Below, one piece after another: positions 16,802 to 25,300 of a stretch of DNA of 54,057 bases. The stretch is from Crocinitomicaceae bacterium (GTDB lineage: Bacteria > Bacteroidota > Bacteroidia > Flavobacteriales_D > Crocinitomicaceae): assembly GCA_020832365.1 (NCBI GenBank), contig JAFIEX010000002.1, positions 1 to 54,057 of the forward strand, given 5' to 3'. The position numbers were made by a program, and so were the translations under genes. Every line of letters begins with the position of its first letter. Within the stretch, counting starts at the first letter, position 1. The notes under the pieces are model-generated. The model made no database searches and was not told the DNA's origin. It saw only the letters and a program-made list of their open reading frames with translations.

Positions 16802-18925
16802 ATGAAATTAAAAACGTTATTAGTTGTTACCTTTTTTATTGGAAGTTGGATTGCGCTAGCTCAGCCCTCTTATGTGGTTAATGCGAAATCAGCCTTTACC
16901 AACGGTGAATATTTTGAAGCAGCAGAGCAACTAACATCAGCTTATCAAAAAGTATCACCAAGAAATGCAAGGGCAAGAGATTTGAAAGCAGAATTGGCCT
17001 TTAAAGCAGGTTATTCTTATGAGATGATTTTCAACGATGCTGAAGCGGAAAATTGGTACCAGAGGGCTATTGATTTGCGCTATTACAAGCAAGAGCCTGA
17101 TGTGCACTTTAGAATTGCCAATGTACAAAGAAGGATGGGGAATTATGAAAAGGCTAAAGAGAATTATCAGCGCTTTTTAGAGCTGGTTCCTGAAGATCCT
17201 AAAGCAGAAAGAGCTATAGAGGCTATGCAAAAAGCAGGATTTTTTAAAGATAATAGAACTAGATACACTGTTCGAAATGAAAGAAAAATTAATACTGAGA
17301 ACTTTGAAATGTCACCTGTAATTGCAGACAGAAGAGGTAATGTCGTGGCTTTCGGTTCTACGAGAAAAGCAAAAACAAGTTCTGGGAAAGATCCGATTAT
17401 TGGTGAGCCCTATTTTAATATTTGGCAGGCGGAAAAAGATAGAAGTGGAAATTGGACAGAGCCTGTGCTTTTTATGGATGCAGATTCATTAAACACTGAA
17501 TACAATGAAGGAACTGTTGCTTTTGATGAAGGATATAGAAAAATGTTTATTACGCGATGTCCACACCAAAAGAAACAAAATTTAGGTTGTCAAATATGGA
17601 TCTCTGAAAGAAGAGGACGGAATTGGGGTGTGCCGCAAAGAGTAATGCTTCAACCGCATGATTCAATTTCTATAGGACATCCATGTCCTATGCCTGATGG
17701 CAACTCAATGGTTTTTGCAAGTGATTTGCCAGGTGGTCAAGGTGGTATGGATTTATGGTACAGCACCTTTGATAGAAGGTCTAGTACTTGGTCTGAACCG
17801 GTTAATTTAGGCCCAGAAGTTAATACACCAGGTGATGAACTTTTTCCTACATTAGCTTTAAATGGTGATTTGTTTTTTGCTTCTAACGGACACATCGGAT
17901 TAGGTGGTTTGGATATTTTTAAAGCGATAAGACAAGGAGACAATATGAGGTGGATTGAACCTGAGAATATGGGTACACCAATAAACTCAGATGCAGACGA
18001 TTATCATCTTACTGAGGTAGATAAGAGAAATGGTTATTTTACTTCCACAAGAAAAGGTTCTTTAGGTACTAGAGGTCTAGGAGATATTTGGTCCTATGAA
18101 TTACCCCCAAACTTATTTACCTTAAAAGTGTATGTTAATGAAATAGGCTCGCCAGATCGAATTCCTGGCGCAACTATTCAAGTTAATGGAGGTGGTGAAA
18201 CCTTTACTGGTGTAACTAACGCAGAAGGGGTGTTCTTCTGGGATAAAAAAGTAGATGGTAATAGATTCATTAATGAAGAAACAAGCTACGAAGTTCGTAT
18301 ACTTCCTTTGGAAGGATATCACGAAAGTAGTGATGTTGGTAAATTCTCCACTATTGGACTAGAGTATGATCAAGACTTTATCATCGAAATACCATTATTA
18401 GCCAAAACTCCTATTGTATTGCCTGAGGTGCGTTATGCGCTTGCAAGATGGGAGTTGCTAATTGATGAGACTATTAACTCAAAAGACTCATTAAACTTTG
18501 TTGTGGACTTATTAGAAGAATATCCTGGAATGAAGTTGAAGTTGATGTCGCACACGGATTCAAGAGGTACTGCTCAGTCCAATAAAGTATTAGCTGAGAA
18601 AAGGGCTCAGTCTTGTGTGGACTATTTAGTGAAAGAAAGAGGAGTTGATCCTAGAAGATTGGTTGCTGAGGGTCGAGGAGAAGATGACCCAAGAACAATT
18701 TTTAAGGTAGAGGGTGATTATAGAGTTAAACGACCAACGGACGGAACACCTTATGAGGAGATACTTCTGTCAGAAGCATACATTAATCAATATAAAGGAA
18801 AAGATAACAACATAATGTTTGAGCGCCTGCATCAGTATAATCGTAGAACTGAAGCGGAAGTGCTAAGGATGGATTGGGAGCCAGAAGAAGGAGAAGATCA
18901 ATCTGAGGATGTTGAAATAGAATAG
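16802..18925 (+). CDS. porE: T9SS component PorE-like: TPR, PD40 propeller, regulatory-like and OmpA domains
   Basis: A 707-residue envelope protein. After a signal peptide (KTLLVVTFFIGSWIALAQ) come TPR-like helices (residues ~28-155; YEKAKENYQRFLELVPEDPK). A PD40/WD40-like propeller follows (~160-430; MVFASDLPGGQGGMDLWYST, GDLFFASNGHIGLGGLDIFK). A carboxypeptidase-regulatory-like domain covers ~435-530, and the OmpA C-terminal peptidoglycan-binding domain ~545-650 (LKLMSHTDSRGTAQSNKVLA, EKRAQSCVDYLVKERGV). This order is that of P. gingivalis PorE (PG1058), which tethers the T9SS to peptidoglycan. P. gingivalis PorE is a lipoprotein, but here no lipobox Cys is visible, an unusual point. An acidic tail (EEGEDQSEDVEIE) ends the protein. 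The closeness of porV and the PorU-type gene (2-6 kb downstream) supports the call; other PD40/OmpA paralogues of unknown role remain possible. Confidence 0.72.
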   Translation: MKLKTLLVVTFFIGSWIALAQPSYVVNAKSAFTNGEYFEAAEQLTSAYQKVSPRNARARDLKAELAFKAGYSYEMIFNDAEAENWYQRAIDLRYYKQEPDVHFRIANVQRRMGNYEKAKENYQRFLELVPEDPKAERAIEAMQKAGFFKDNRTRYTVRNERKINTENFEMSPVIADRRGNVVAFGSTRKAKTSSGKDPIIGEPYFNIWQAEKDRSGNWTEPVLFMDADSLNTEYNEGTVAFDEGYRKMFITRCPHQKKQNLGCQIWISERRGRNWGVPQRVMLQPHDSISIGHPCPMPDGNSMVFASDLPGGQGGMDLWYSTFDRRSSTWSEPVNLGPEVNTPGDELFPTLALNGDLFFASNGHIGLGGLDIFKAIRQGDNMRWIEPENMGTPINSDADDYHLTEVDKRNGYFTSTRKGSLGTRGLGDIWSYELPPNLFTLKVYVNEIGSPDRIPGATIQVNGGGETFTGVTNAEGVFFWDKKVDGNRFINEETSYEVRILPLEGYHESSDVGKFSTIGLEYDQDFIIEIPLLAKTPIVLPEVRYALARWELLIDETINSKDSLNFVVDLLEEYPGMKLKLMSHTDSRGTAQSNKVLAEKRAQSCVDYLVKERGVDPRRLVAEGRGEDDPRTIFKVEGDYRVKRPTDGTPYEEILLSEAYINQYKGKDNNIMFERLHQYNRRTEAEVLRMDWEPEEGEDQSEDVEIE

Positions 18926-18936
18926 GGATTATTTTT

Positions 18937-18963
18937 AAAGCGGCTATCAGCCGCTTTTTTTTT
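18937..18963 (+). terminator. Rho-independent terminator of the porE-like gene
   Basis: AAAGCGGCT and AGCCGCTTT form a perfect 9-bp stem with a 3-base loop and continue into nine T in total, 12 bases after the stop. Confidence 0.93.
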
Positions 18964-18981
18964 AAAAAAATTTAAAGATGT

Positions 18982-19012
18982 TTGGTGAAAAGAAAAAGCT
19001 GTAATATATTTG
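18982..19012 (+). promoter_or_regulatory. complete promoter of a short transcription unit
   Basis: TTG at 18982-18984 and TATATTTG at 19005-19012 are separated by 20 bases, the best -33/-7 pair in the window. The element CACAAA-gttT-TTTGTG that follows (19013-19027) is a small palindrome at the expected start of transcription. Confidence 0.6.
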
Positions 19013-19018
19013 CACAAA

Positions 19019-19107
19019 GTTTTTGTGGTTGAGACTTTTGGGTTTTATAGTTTAACATGGTTTAGAAAAGAATGGACAAGTGTAATGCATTTGTCCATTC
19101 TTTTTTT
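19019..19107 (+). ncRNA. candidate small RNA (or terminated leader) between porE and aspS
   Basis: An about 90-base unit lies between a good promoter (18982-19012) and a strong terminator hairpin (GAATGGACAA / TTGTCCATTC, then seven T). It has no plausible open frame: the one ATG near the middle meets a stop after one further sense codon. It does not show the GGAA tetraloop of SRP RNA or the pairing of tmRNA or RNase P. aspS has its own promoter downstream, so the unit looks independent rather than a simple leader. The exact start is estimated from the -7 position. No known RNA family is recognised. Confidence 0.4.
19068..19107 (+). terminator. terminator ending the short transcription unit
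   Basis: GAATGGACAA (19070-19079) pairs with TTGTCCATTC (19091-19100), with an 11-base loop and then seven T. It lies 110 bases before the aspS start codon, so it does not belong to a neighbouring coding gene. Confidence 0.85.
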
Positions 19108-19175
19108 GTCTGTATTTATCGTATAGCCTAACTCTTAATTTTAGTTACTTTAGGAAATTCATTTAAAAAAGTGTA

Positions 19176-19201
19176 TTGAATATTCCTTATTTATATTTTT
19201 G
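19176..19201 (+). promoter_or_regulatory. promoter of aspS
   Basis: TTG at 19176-19178 and TATTTTTG at 19194-19201 (perfect -7) are separated by 15 bases, a little short. The ATG is 17 bases downstream of the -7 element. Confidence 0.45.
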
Positions 19202-19217
19202 TCTAAAAATCAATAGT

Positions 19218-20972
19218 ATGTATAGATCACATAGTTGTGGAGAATTAAGAATAGAACATCAAGGACAAGTGGTTGTTTTGGCTGGTTGGGTGCAACGTGT
19301 TCGTGAAATGGGAGGGATGACATTCGTAGATGTAAGAGACCGATATGGTATCACACAACTTGCTTTTAATAACCAGCAAAATGAAGGTTTGAATAAGGCT
19401 GCTCGTCAGCTAGGCAGGGAGTTTGTCATACAAGTTAAGGGTACTGTTATAGAAAGAACAAGTAAAAACAAACAATTACCGACTGGAGATATTGAAATAG
19501 AAGTAAATGAACTTCAGGTATTGAATGCCGCAAAAACACCTCCTTTTACCATAGAAAACGATACGGATGGAGGAGATGAATTACGCATGCAATATAGGTA
19601 TTTGGACATTCGTAGAAATGTGATTCAAGATAAATTAAGACTTAGAAATAAAGTAGCGCTTGAAACACGAAAATATTTGGATAGTTTGAACTTCATGGAT
19701 GTAGAAACGCCTTATTTGATTAAATCAACGCCTGAAGGTGCGCGTGATTTCGTTGTGCCAAGTAGAATGAATCAAGGAGAGTTTTATGCATTGCCGCAAT
19801 CACCTCAGACATTCAAACAGTTGTTGATGGTAGCCGGAATAGATCGTTACTATCAGATTGTAAAATGTTTTCGAGATGAAGATTTGCGTTCAGATAGACA
19901 GCCAGAATTTACGCAGATTGATTGTGAGATGGCCTTCGTTGATCAAGAGGATATTTTAAATACTTTTGAAGGGCTCATTAAACACTTGTTTAAAGCGTGC
20001 CGTGGAGTCGAATTTGAAGGTGAGTTCCCTCGAATGACCTATTCCGAAGCTATGGAAAAATATGGTTCGGACAAGCCAGATATCCGTTTTGGAATGGAGT
20101 TCCACAATATGAATGCCTTGACCAAAGATAAAGGCTTCAAGATCTTTGATGAGGCTGAAAGTGTGATTGCTATCGTCGCTGAAGGCTGTGCGGCTTACAC
20201 TCGAAAACAAATAGATGCGCTCGTAGATTGGGTGAAGCGACCTCAAATTGGAGCAAGTGGAATGGTGTACTTGAAATACAATGAAGATGGCACGCTGAAA
20301 AGTTCTGTAGATAAATTTTACAGCACTGATGATTTAAAAGAATGGACGAATTATACGGAGGCTAAACCTGGGGACTTGTTATTAATATTAAGCGGTACAA
20401 CAGAAAAAGTGCGTAAACAAATGAATGAATTGCGATTACATTTAGGCGATGAGCTTGGCTTGCGTAATCCAAATGTCTTCAAGCCGCTTTGGGTATTAGA
20501 TTTTCCTCTTTTGGAATGGGATGAGGATTCCAATCGATATCATGCTATGCATCATCCCTTTACTTCGCCCAAAGCAGAGGATTTTAATTTGTTAGCATCT
20601 GATCCTACTGCTGTAAGAGCCAACGCTTACGATTTAGCCATGAATGGCGTAGAATTAGGAGGCGGTTCAATTAGAATTCACGATAAAAAAATTCAAGCAC
20701 AAATGTTTGAATTACTTGGTTTTTCAGAAGAACAAGCCCAAGAACAATTTGGTTTTTTAATGAATGCTTTTGAGTATGGAGCACCCCCACACGGTGGAAT
20801 TGCTTTTGGTTTAGATAGGTTGGTGGCAACAATGGGCGGAGCTGATTCCATTCGTGATTTCATTGCATTCCCTAAAAATAATGCGGGTAGAGATGTTATG
20901 ATCAATGCGCCATCCAGCATTGATGAAGAACAATTAAATGAATTAGGTATAGCCGTTAATACTAAGGTTTAA
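19218..20972 (+). CDS. aspS: aspartate--tRNA ligase
   Basis: Charges tRNA-Asp. The ATG at 19218 gives 584 residues beginning [20 protein letters not shown], the canonical start with the N-terminal OB-fold anticodon-binding domain (~1-105). An upstream in-frame start at 19176 would fall within the promoter. Class II motifs are visible: RYLDIRR with the flipping-loop region, [20 protein letters not shown] followed by [19 protein letters not shown] (motif 2), and [16 protein letters not shown] (motif 3). The bacterial-type insertion domain lies at about 285-415. The length matches bacterial AspRS. It lies between T9SS genes without an obvious functional link to them. Confidence 0.97.
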   Translation: MYRSHSCGELRIEHQGQVVVLAGWVQRVREMGGMTFVDVRDRYGITQLAFNNQQNEGLNKAARQLGREFVIQVKGTVIERTSKNKQLPTGDIEIEVNELQVLNAAKTPPFTIENDTDGGDELRMQYRYLDIRRNVIQDKLRLRNKVALETRKYLDSLNFMDVETPYLIKSTPEGARDFVVPSRMNQGEFYALPQSPQTFKQLLMVAGIDRYYQIVKCFRDEDLRSDRQPEFTQIDCEMAFVDQEDILNTFEGLIKHLFKACRGVEFEGEFPRMTYSEAMEKYGSDKPDIRFGMEFHNMNALTKDKGFKIFDEAESVIAIVAEGCAAYTRKQIDALVDWVKRPQIGASGMVYLKYNEDGTLKSSVDKFYSTDDLKEWTNYTEAKPGDLLLILSGTTEKVRKQMNELRLHLGDELGLRNPNVFKPLWVLDFPLLEWDEDSNRYHAMHHPFTSPKAEDFNLLASDPTAVRANAYDLAMNGVELGGGSIRIHDKKIQAQMFELLGFSEEQAQEQFGFLMNAFEYGAPPHGGIAFGLDRLVATMGGADSIRDFIAFPKNNAGRDVMINAPSSIDEEQLNELGIAVNTKV

Positions 20973-20989
20973 ATCTGTCTTGCGCTAAT

Positions 20990-20997
20990 TATTTTTG
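20990..20997 (+). promoter_or_regulatory. -7 element upstream of porV
   Basis: TATTTTTG matches TAnnTTTG 76 bases before the porV ATG. A one-mismatch alternative, GAATTTTG, lies nearer the gene, so the true start is uncertain. Confidence 0.35.
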
Positions 20998-21073
20998 TAA
21001 TTATCTGATAAAAAAATGATTGAATAAATAATTTTTTGCGAATTTTGATGTTATCTATGTTGTGAATGCCAAT

Positions 21074-22189
21074 ATGAAAAATAAAATTATCGTTGTTTTC
21101 TCTTGTCTATTGCTAATGCAGTCATTGGTAGCGCAACAAAACGAAAGTACTAACGCACCGAAATATTCGAACGAGTTTTTACAGATAGGAGTTGGGGCTC
21201 GTGCACTTGGTTTAGGTAACGCTTTGGTAGCAGGGGTAGATGACGTAACGGCAGGTTACTGGAATCCAGCTGGTTTAACCCATGTTACAAATAATTTGGA
21301 GTTTGCTTTAATGCATTCCGAATATTTCGCAGGAATCGCAAAATATGATTACATAGGAATTGCGCACAGTATAGATGATGAAAGTGCGATTGGTTTTACG
21401 GCGCTGCGCTTTGGAGTTGATGACATCCCAAATACAACGCAATTGATCAATAATGAAGGAAATATCGATTACGATCGAATTACCTTATTTACTGCCGCTG
21501 ATTATGCTTTTCTTCTATCTTATGCGCGCAAAGTAAGAAACATTGAAGGAATGTCTTATGGTGGCTCTTTTAAAGTTGTTCATAGGAGAGCTGGAGATTT
21601 TGCTAGAGCTTGGGGGTTTGGAATTGATGTTGGGATGCAATATCAGCCGAAATCTGGCTGGGAGTTTGGAGCAATTGTTAGGGATGCAACATCTACATTT
21701 AACGCATGGATATTTAATTTGGATGCGCAAATGCAAGAGGTATTTATTGATACAGGCAACGAAATTCCAGAAAACGGACTCGAAATTACCATGCCAAGGG
21801 TGATTTTGGCTGCAAGAAAAAAAATCGATATTGGACAAAAAGGTATTTTTATTGCGCCTGAAATCAATTCCGCTGTAACCACTGATGGTAGACGTAATAC
21901 CTTAGTGCAATCGAATATTTTTAGTATGGATCCAGTAATGGGCGTGGAAGTTGGTTATCAAGACTTGGTGAGGTTAAGAGGCGGAGTTAGTAATTTTCAA
22001 TATTTGAAAAATTTTGATGCAACCCAATATCTGACTTTTCAACCGAATATTGGTGTAGGTGTAACTTTGAAAGGTGTTACGTTGGACTATGCTTTTACGA
22101 ATATTGGGAATCAAGAAGAATCGCTTTTTTCTCATGTTATTTCTCTGAAATTTGGCTTCAGAGAGCCATTTAAGCGGGTTGGTGAATAG
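21074..22189 (+). CDS. porV: T9SS outer-membrane shuttle protein PorV (LptO)
   Basis: Outer-membrane FadL-like barrel that carries T9SS cargo from the translocon to the sortase complex. The ATG at 21074 gives 371 residues with a signal peptide (KNKIIVVFSCLLLMQSLVAQ); a GTG at 21062 would only add four residues. The family hallmark EFLQIGVGARALGLGNALVA and the downstream DDVTAGYWNPAGLTHV are clear, and the protein ends in a beta-strand GFREPFKRVGE. A UPF0164/PorV-type barrel of this length is expected. It is followed after 161 bases by the PorU-type sortase, the usual partner, so the pair is functionally linked although each seems to have its own promoter. PorQ paralogues are a less likely alternative. 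Confidence 0.9.
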   Translation: MKNKIIVVFSCLLLMQSLVAQQNESTNAPKYSNEFLQIGVGARALGLGNALVAGVDDVTAGYWNPAGLTHVTNNLEFALMHSEYFAGIAKYDYIGIAHSIDDESAIGFTALRFGVDDIPNTTQLINNEGNIDYDRITLFTAADYAFLLSYARKVRNIEGMSYGGSFKVVHRRAGDFARAWGFGIDVGMQYQPKSGWEFGAIVRDATSTFNAWIFNLDAQMQEVFIDTGNEIPENGLEITMPRVILAARKKIDIGQKGIFIAPEINSAVTTDGRRNTLVQSNIFSMDPVMGVEVGYQDLVRLRGGVSNFQYLKNFDATQYLTFQPNIGVGVTLKGVTLDYAFTNIGNQEESLFSHVISLKFGFREPFKRVGE

Positions 22190-22271
22190 CCGACAGAAAA
22201 CTTTCATTTTTGAAATTTTCATTTCCTTAAGTTCCGTATTTTCAATAGAATAATATAAAAAATACACTTTG

Positions 22272-22320
22272 ATTTTAACACTTAAACCAATTTATTTTTT
22301 ACTTTTGTTAGTGTTAAAAT
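22272..22320. promoter_or_regulatory. 11-bp inverted repeat flanking the porU promoter
   Basis: ATTTTAACACT (22272-22282) and AGTGTTAAAAT (22310-22320) are perfect inverted copies separated by 27 bases. The perfect -7 element TACTTTTG (22300-22307) lies between the arms, so the right arm covers the expected start of transcription. That geometry suits a repressor or other dimeric regulator. Confidence 0.55.
22300..22307 (+). promoter_or_regulatory. -7 element of the PorU-type gene
   Basis: TACTTTTG matches TAnnTTTG, 43 bases before the ATG at 22351. It sits inside the inverted repeat described for 22272-22320. Confidence 0.5.
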
Positions 22321-22350
22321 TCAAGAAATTAAATTGTTTGTTTCGATAGG

Positions 22351-25300
22351 ATGAAAAATATACCATCTTTTCTTTTGTTTTTACTGTCTTTGTGTTCATT
22401 GACTGTATTTGCACAGCCTTATGGAAATGAATGGATTAATTATAATCAGCAGTATTATACCATGAAAATTACCAGTACTGGTTTGTATAGGATAAGTTTT
22501 CAAACATTACAAAACGCTGGTATTAATCCTTCTTCAATAGCTCCTCAAGACTTTCAGGTTTTTGGAAAAGAGAGAGAACAGCCAATTCGCGTAGAAGACG
22601 GTGGTGATGGTGTTTTTGGTCCAGGCGATTTTATTGAGTTTTATGCACAAAGAAATGATGGTTGGTTAGATTCGCTGCTGTACAATGATCCTAATACGAT
22701 TTCCAATCCTGCTTATAGTTTATACAACGATACGCTAGTTTATTTCTTGACTTGGCGTTCTGGAAGTAATAAAAGATTTGTACAAGAGACAGATGTTAAT
22801 TTTGGGATTTACTCACCGGCAATTTTTTTTTGGCAACGCACTGCAATCAATTATAATTCAAATTATTACGGTGGAAATAATATCTTGAATGCTTTTTCTT
22901 CCTTTTTTGAACCAGGAGAAGGTTGGGGAGGCTCTAACAACAATGGGGCTAATGGATTTACATTAAATATTGCTGTCCCAACACCTAATGCTTTTACGGG
23001 TGCAGGTGCACCTCCAGTTGCCTTTCACGGTAAAAGTATGGCGAACTCTAATGCTAACTTTACCGGACAAGGAAATCATCACTTGCGCTGGGAAGTAGGT
23101 TCAACGAATCAAATGCTTTACAGCGAAATATTTATCGGGATAAGACAAACCATTGTTAATGAAACTTTTTCGCCTAATTTATTGTCTTCACCTAATACAA
23201 ATGTGGCTTTCAGAATAATTGGAGATCAAGGAGCCGCAACGGACTTTCAATCAGTACATTATTTACACTTGGATTATCCAAGACAACCCAATATTGGTAA
23301 TTTAACTTACAATGAGTTTTGGGTTGAAAACAACCCAACTCAAGCCAAGATTCGATTAGATTTAACCGCTACTAACCTTAATAATCCTGCTTGTTATGTG
23401 TTTGATGGTAATGTTCCCAGAAGAATACCAATGGTGAATAACGGTGGTGTTTGGCAGCTACTTATCCCCAATTCAACTGTTGGTACGCGACAAAGAGTAG
23501 TTATTGCAAGTCAGAATCAAATTCAAAATATTACTTCTTTAATGCCAGTAAATGGTAACGGTCAATTTACGAATTTCAATAATGTTAATTTTGAATCAGC
23601 TTTTATCATGGTGACCCATAAAAGCTTGCAATCGGCTTCGAACCAATATCGTAACTACAGATCCTCTGCTGCGGGAGGTGGACACAATAGCGTATTGTTG
23701 GATGTTGATGAACTTTATTTGCAATTTGGAGGTGGAGTGATGAAACACATCTTTGGCATAAGAAGAATGGCGAATTTTGCGTATAATGCTACCATCGATA
23801 AGCCAGTGGGACTCTTGCTAATGGGTAAAGGCATCCGTGAGGCTAATGAGCCTAATACTTTTACGGGGGCTGGTACACGAAAAAGCGCTGCCTCTTATGC
23901 TAATTCATTGGTGCCGAGTTATGGATATCCTTCCAGTGATAATATTATTACTGCACGATTTAACAATAGTAATTCTTGGGCGCCATTTATTCCTACAGGT
24001 CGCATTGCTGCAAGAAATAACGCTGATTTAGCAGCATATTTAGAGAAACTTCAAGTATATGAAAATGCGCAAAACCAGAATGATGTTTACAATAAACCCA
24101 ATAAAGAATGGCAAAAGCAAATTCTACATTTTGGAGGTGGTGCCAATGCCGGCGAGCAACAAACCTTTAGAACTTATTTGAACAACATGAAGCATACCAT
24201 TGAAAACCAATACTTTGGTGGTAATGTGACATCCTATTTTAAAGATAATTCTAATCCATTTAACCCTGTCTTGACAACAGAAGTTACAGCTCGTTTGCAA
24301 GAAGGTGTTTCTTTAATGACTTTTTTCGGTCACGCATCTGCTACTGGTTTTGATCAAAATGTTGATGATCCTGAAAATTGGGGTAATACAGGAAAATATC
24401 CTATATTACTTGGTAATTCCTGTTATACAGGTGATATTTTTCAACCTATTGGCCAGTCTGCTTCTGAGCGATTTGTTTTGATTCCAAACCTTGGAACAGT
24501 AGGATTTCTGTCCTCCACAAAATTGGGATTTGCTTCATTTTTGTATAATTTCTCTAGTGAATTGTATCGTCAAATCAGTCCTAAAAATTATGGGCTTCCT
24601 CTCGCTCAACAATTGAAAAAAACGATTGAAGCTATCGAAGGAAATAGCACGAACTTTATTCTTGAAACAACCGTTCAGCAAATGGCTTTGCATGGGGATC
24701 CATTAATGAAGTTAAATTGGCACTCGCTTCCTGAAATTGACCTTACTATTCAAGATGTTTTCTTTGAACCTACTTCCTTCGACTTAACAACTGACTCCAT
24801 TCAAATGAATGTAGTACTGACAAATTTAGGAAAGAGCATTCTAGATACTTTCAGCTTGGACATCCGCCGAATGTTCCCAAGTTCAGACATTGACTCTTTG
24901 TACAAGTTTGAAATCAAAGGATTGCATTACCGCGATACTTTTACTTTCAAGATGCCCTTACAGCCTCAAATTGGAATAGGATTAAATAGTTTTAATATTC
25001 AAGCAGATATTCCGTCTTTTGTTGATGAAATTTATGATGAATACGGAAATAATGAGGTTACGGTAGATTTATTCATTAACATTGACGGTATTATTCCTGT
25101 TTTACCTTATAACTATGCGGTCGTCCCCAATGATTCTGTAGTTTTAAAAGCCTCCACCATCAATCCAATTGCTGGCTTCAACACCTATCGTTTTGAAATT
25201 GACACAACGGATTTGTTTAACAGTCCGCAGCACAGATATGCAATGGTGAGTGGTTTAGGAGGGGTAAAGGAGGTGTTTCCAAATGACTGGAGATTTGTAT

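Noticed and set aside
19019-19107. SRP RNA, tmRNA or 6S RNA as identity of the short unit
   Set aside because: No GGAA tetraloop, no tRNA-like ends and no long open central bubble are visible; length alone is not enough.
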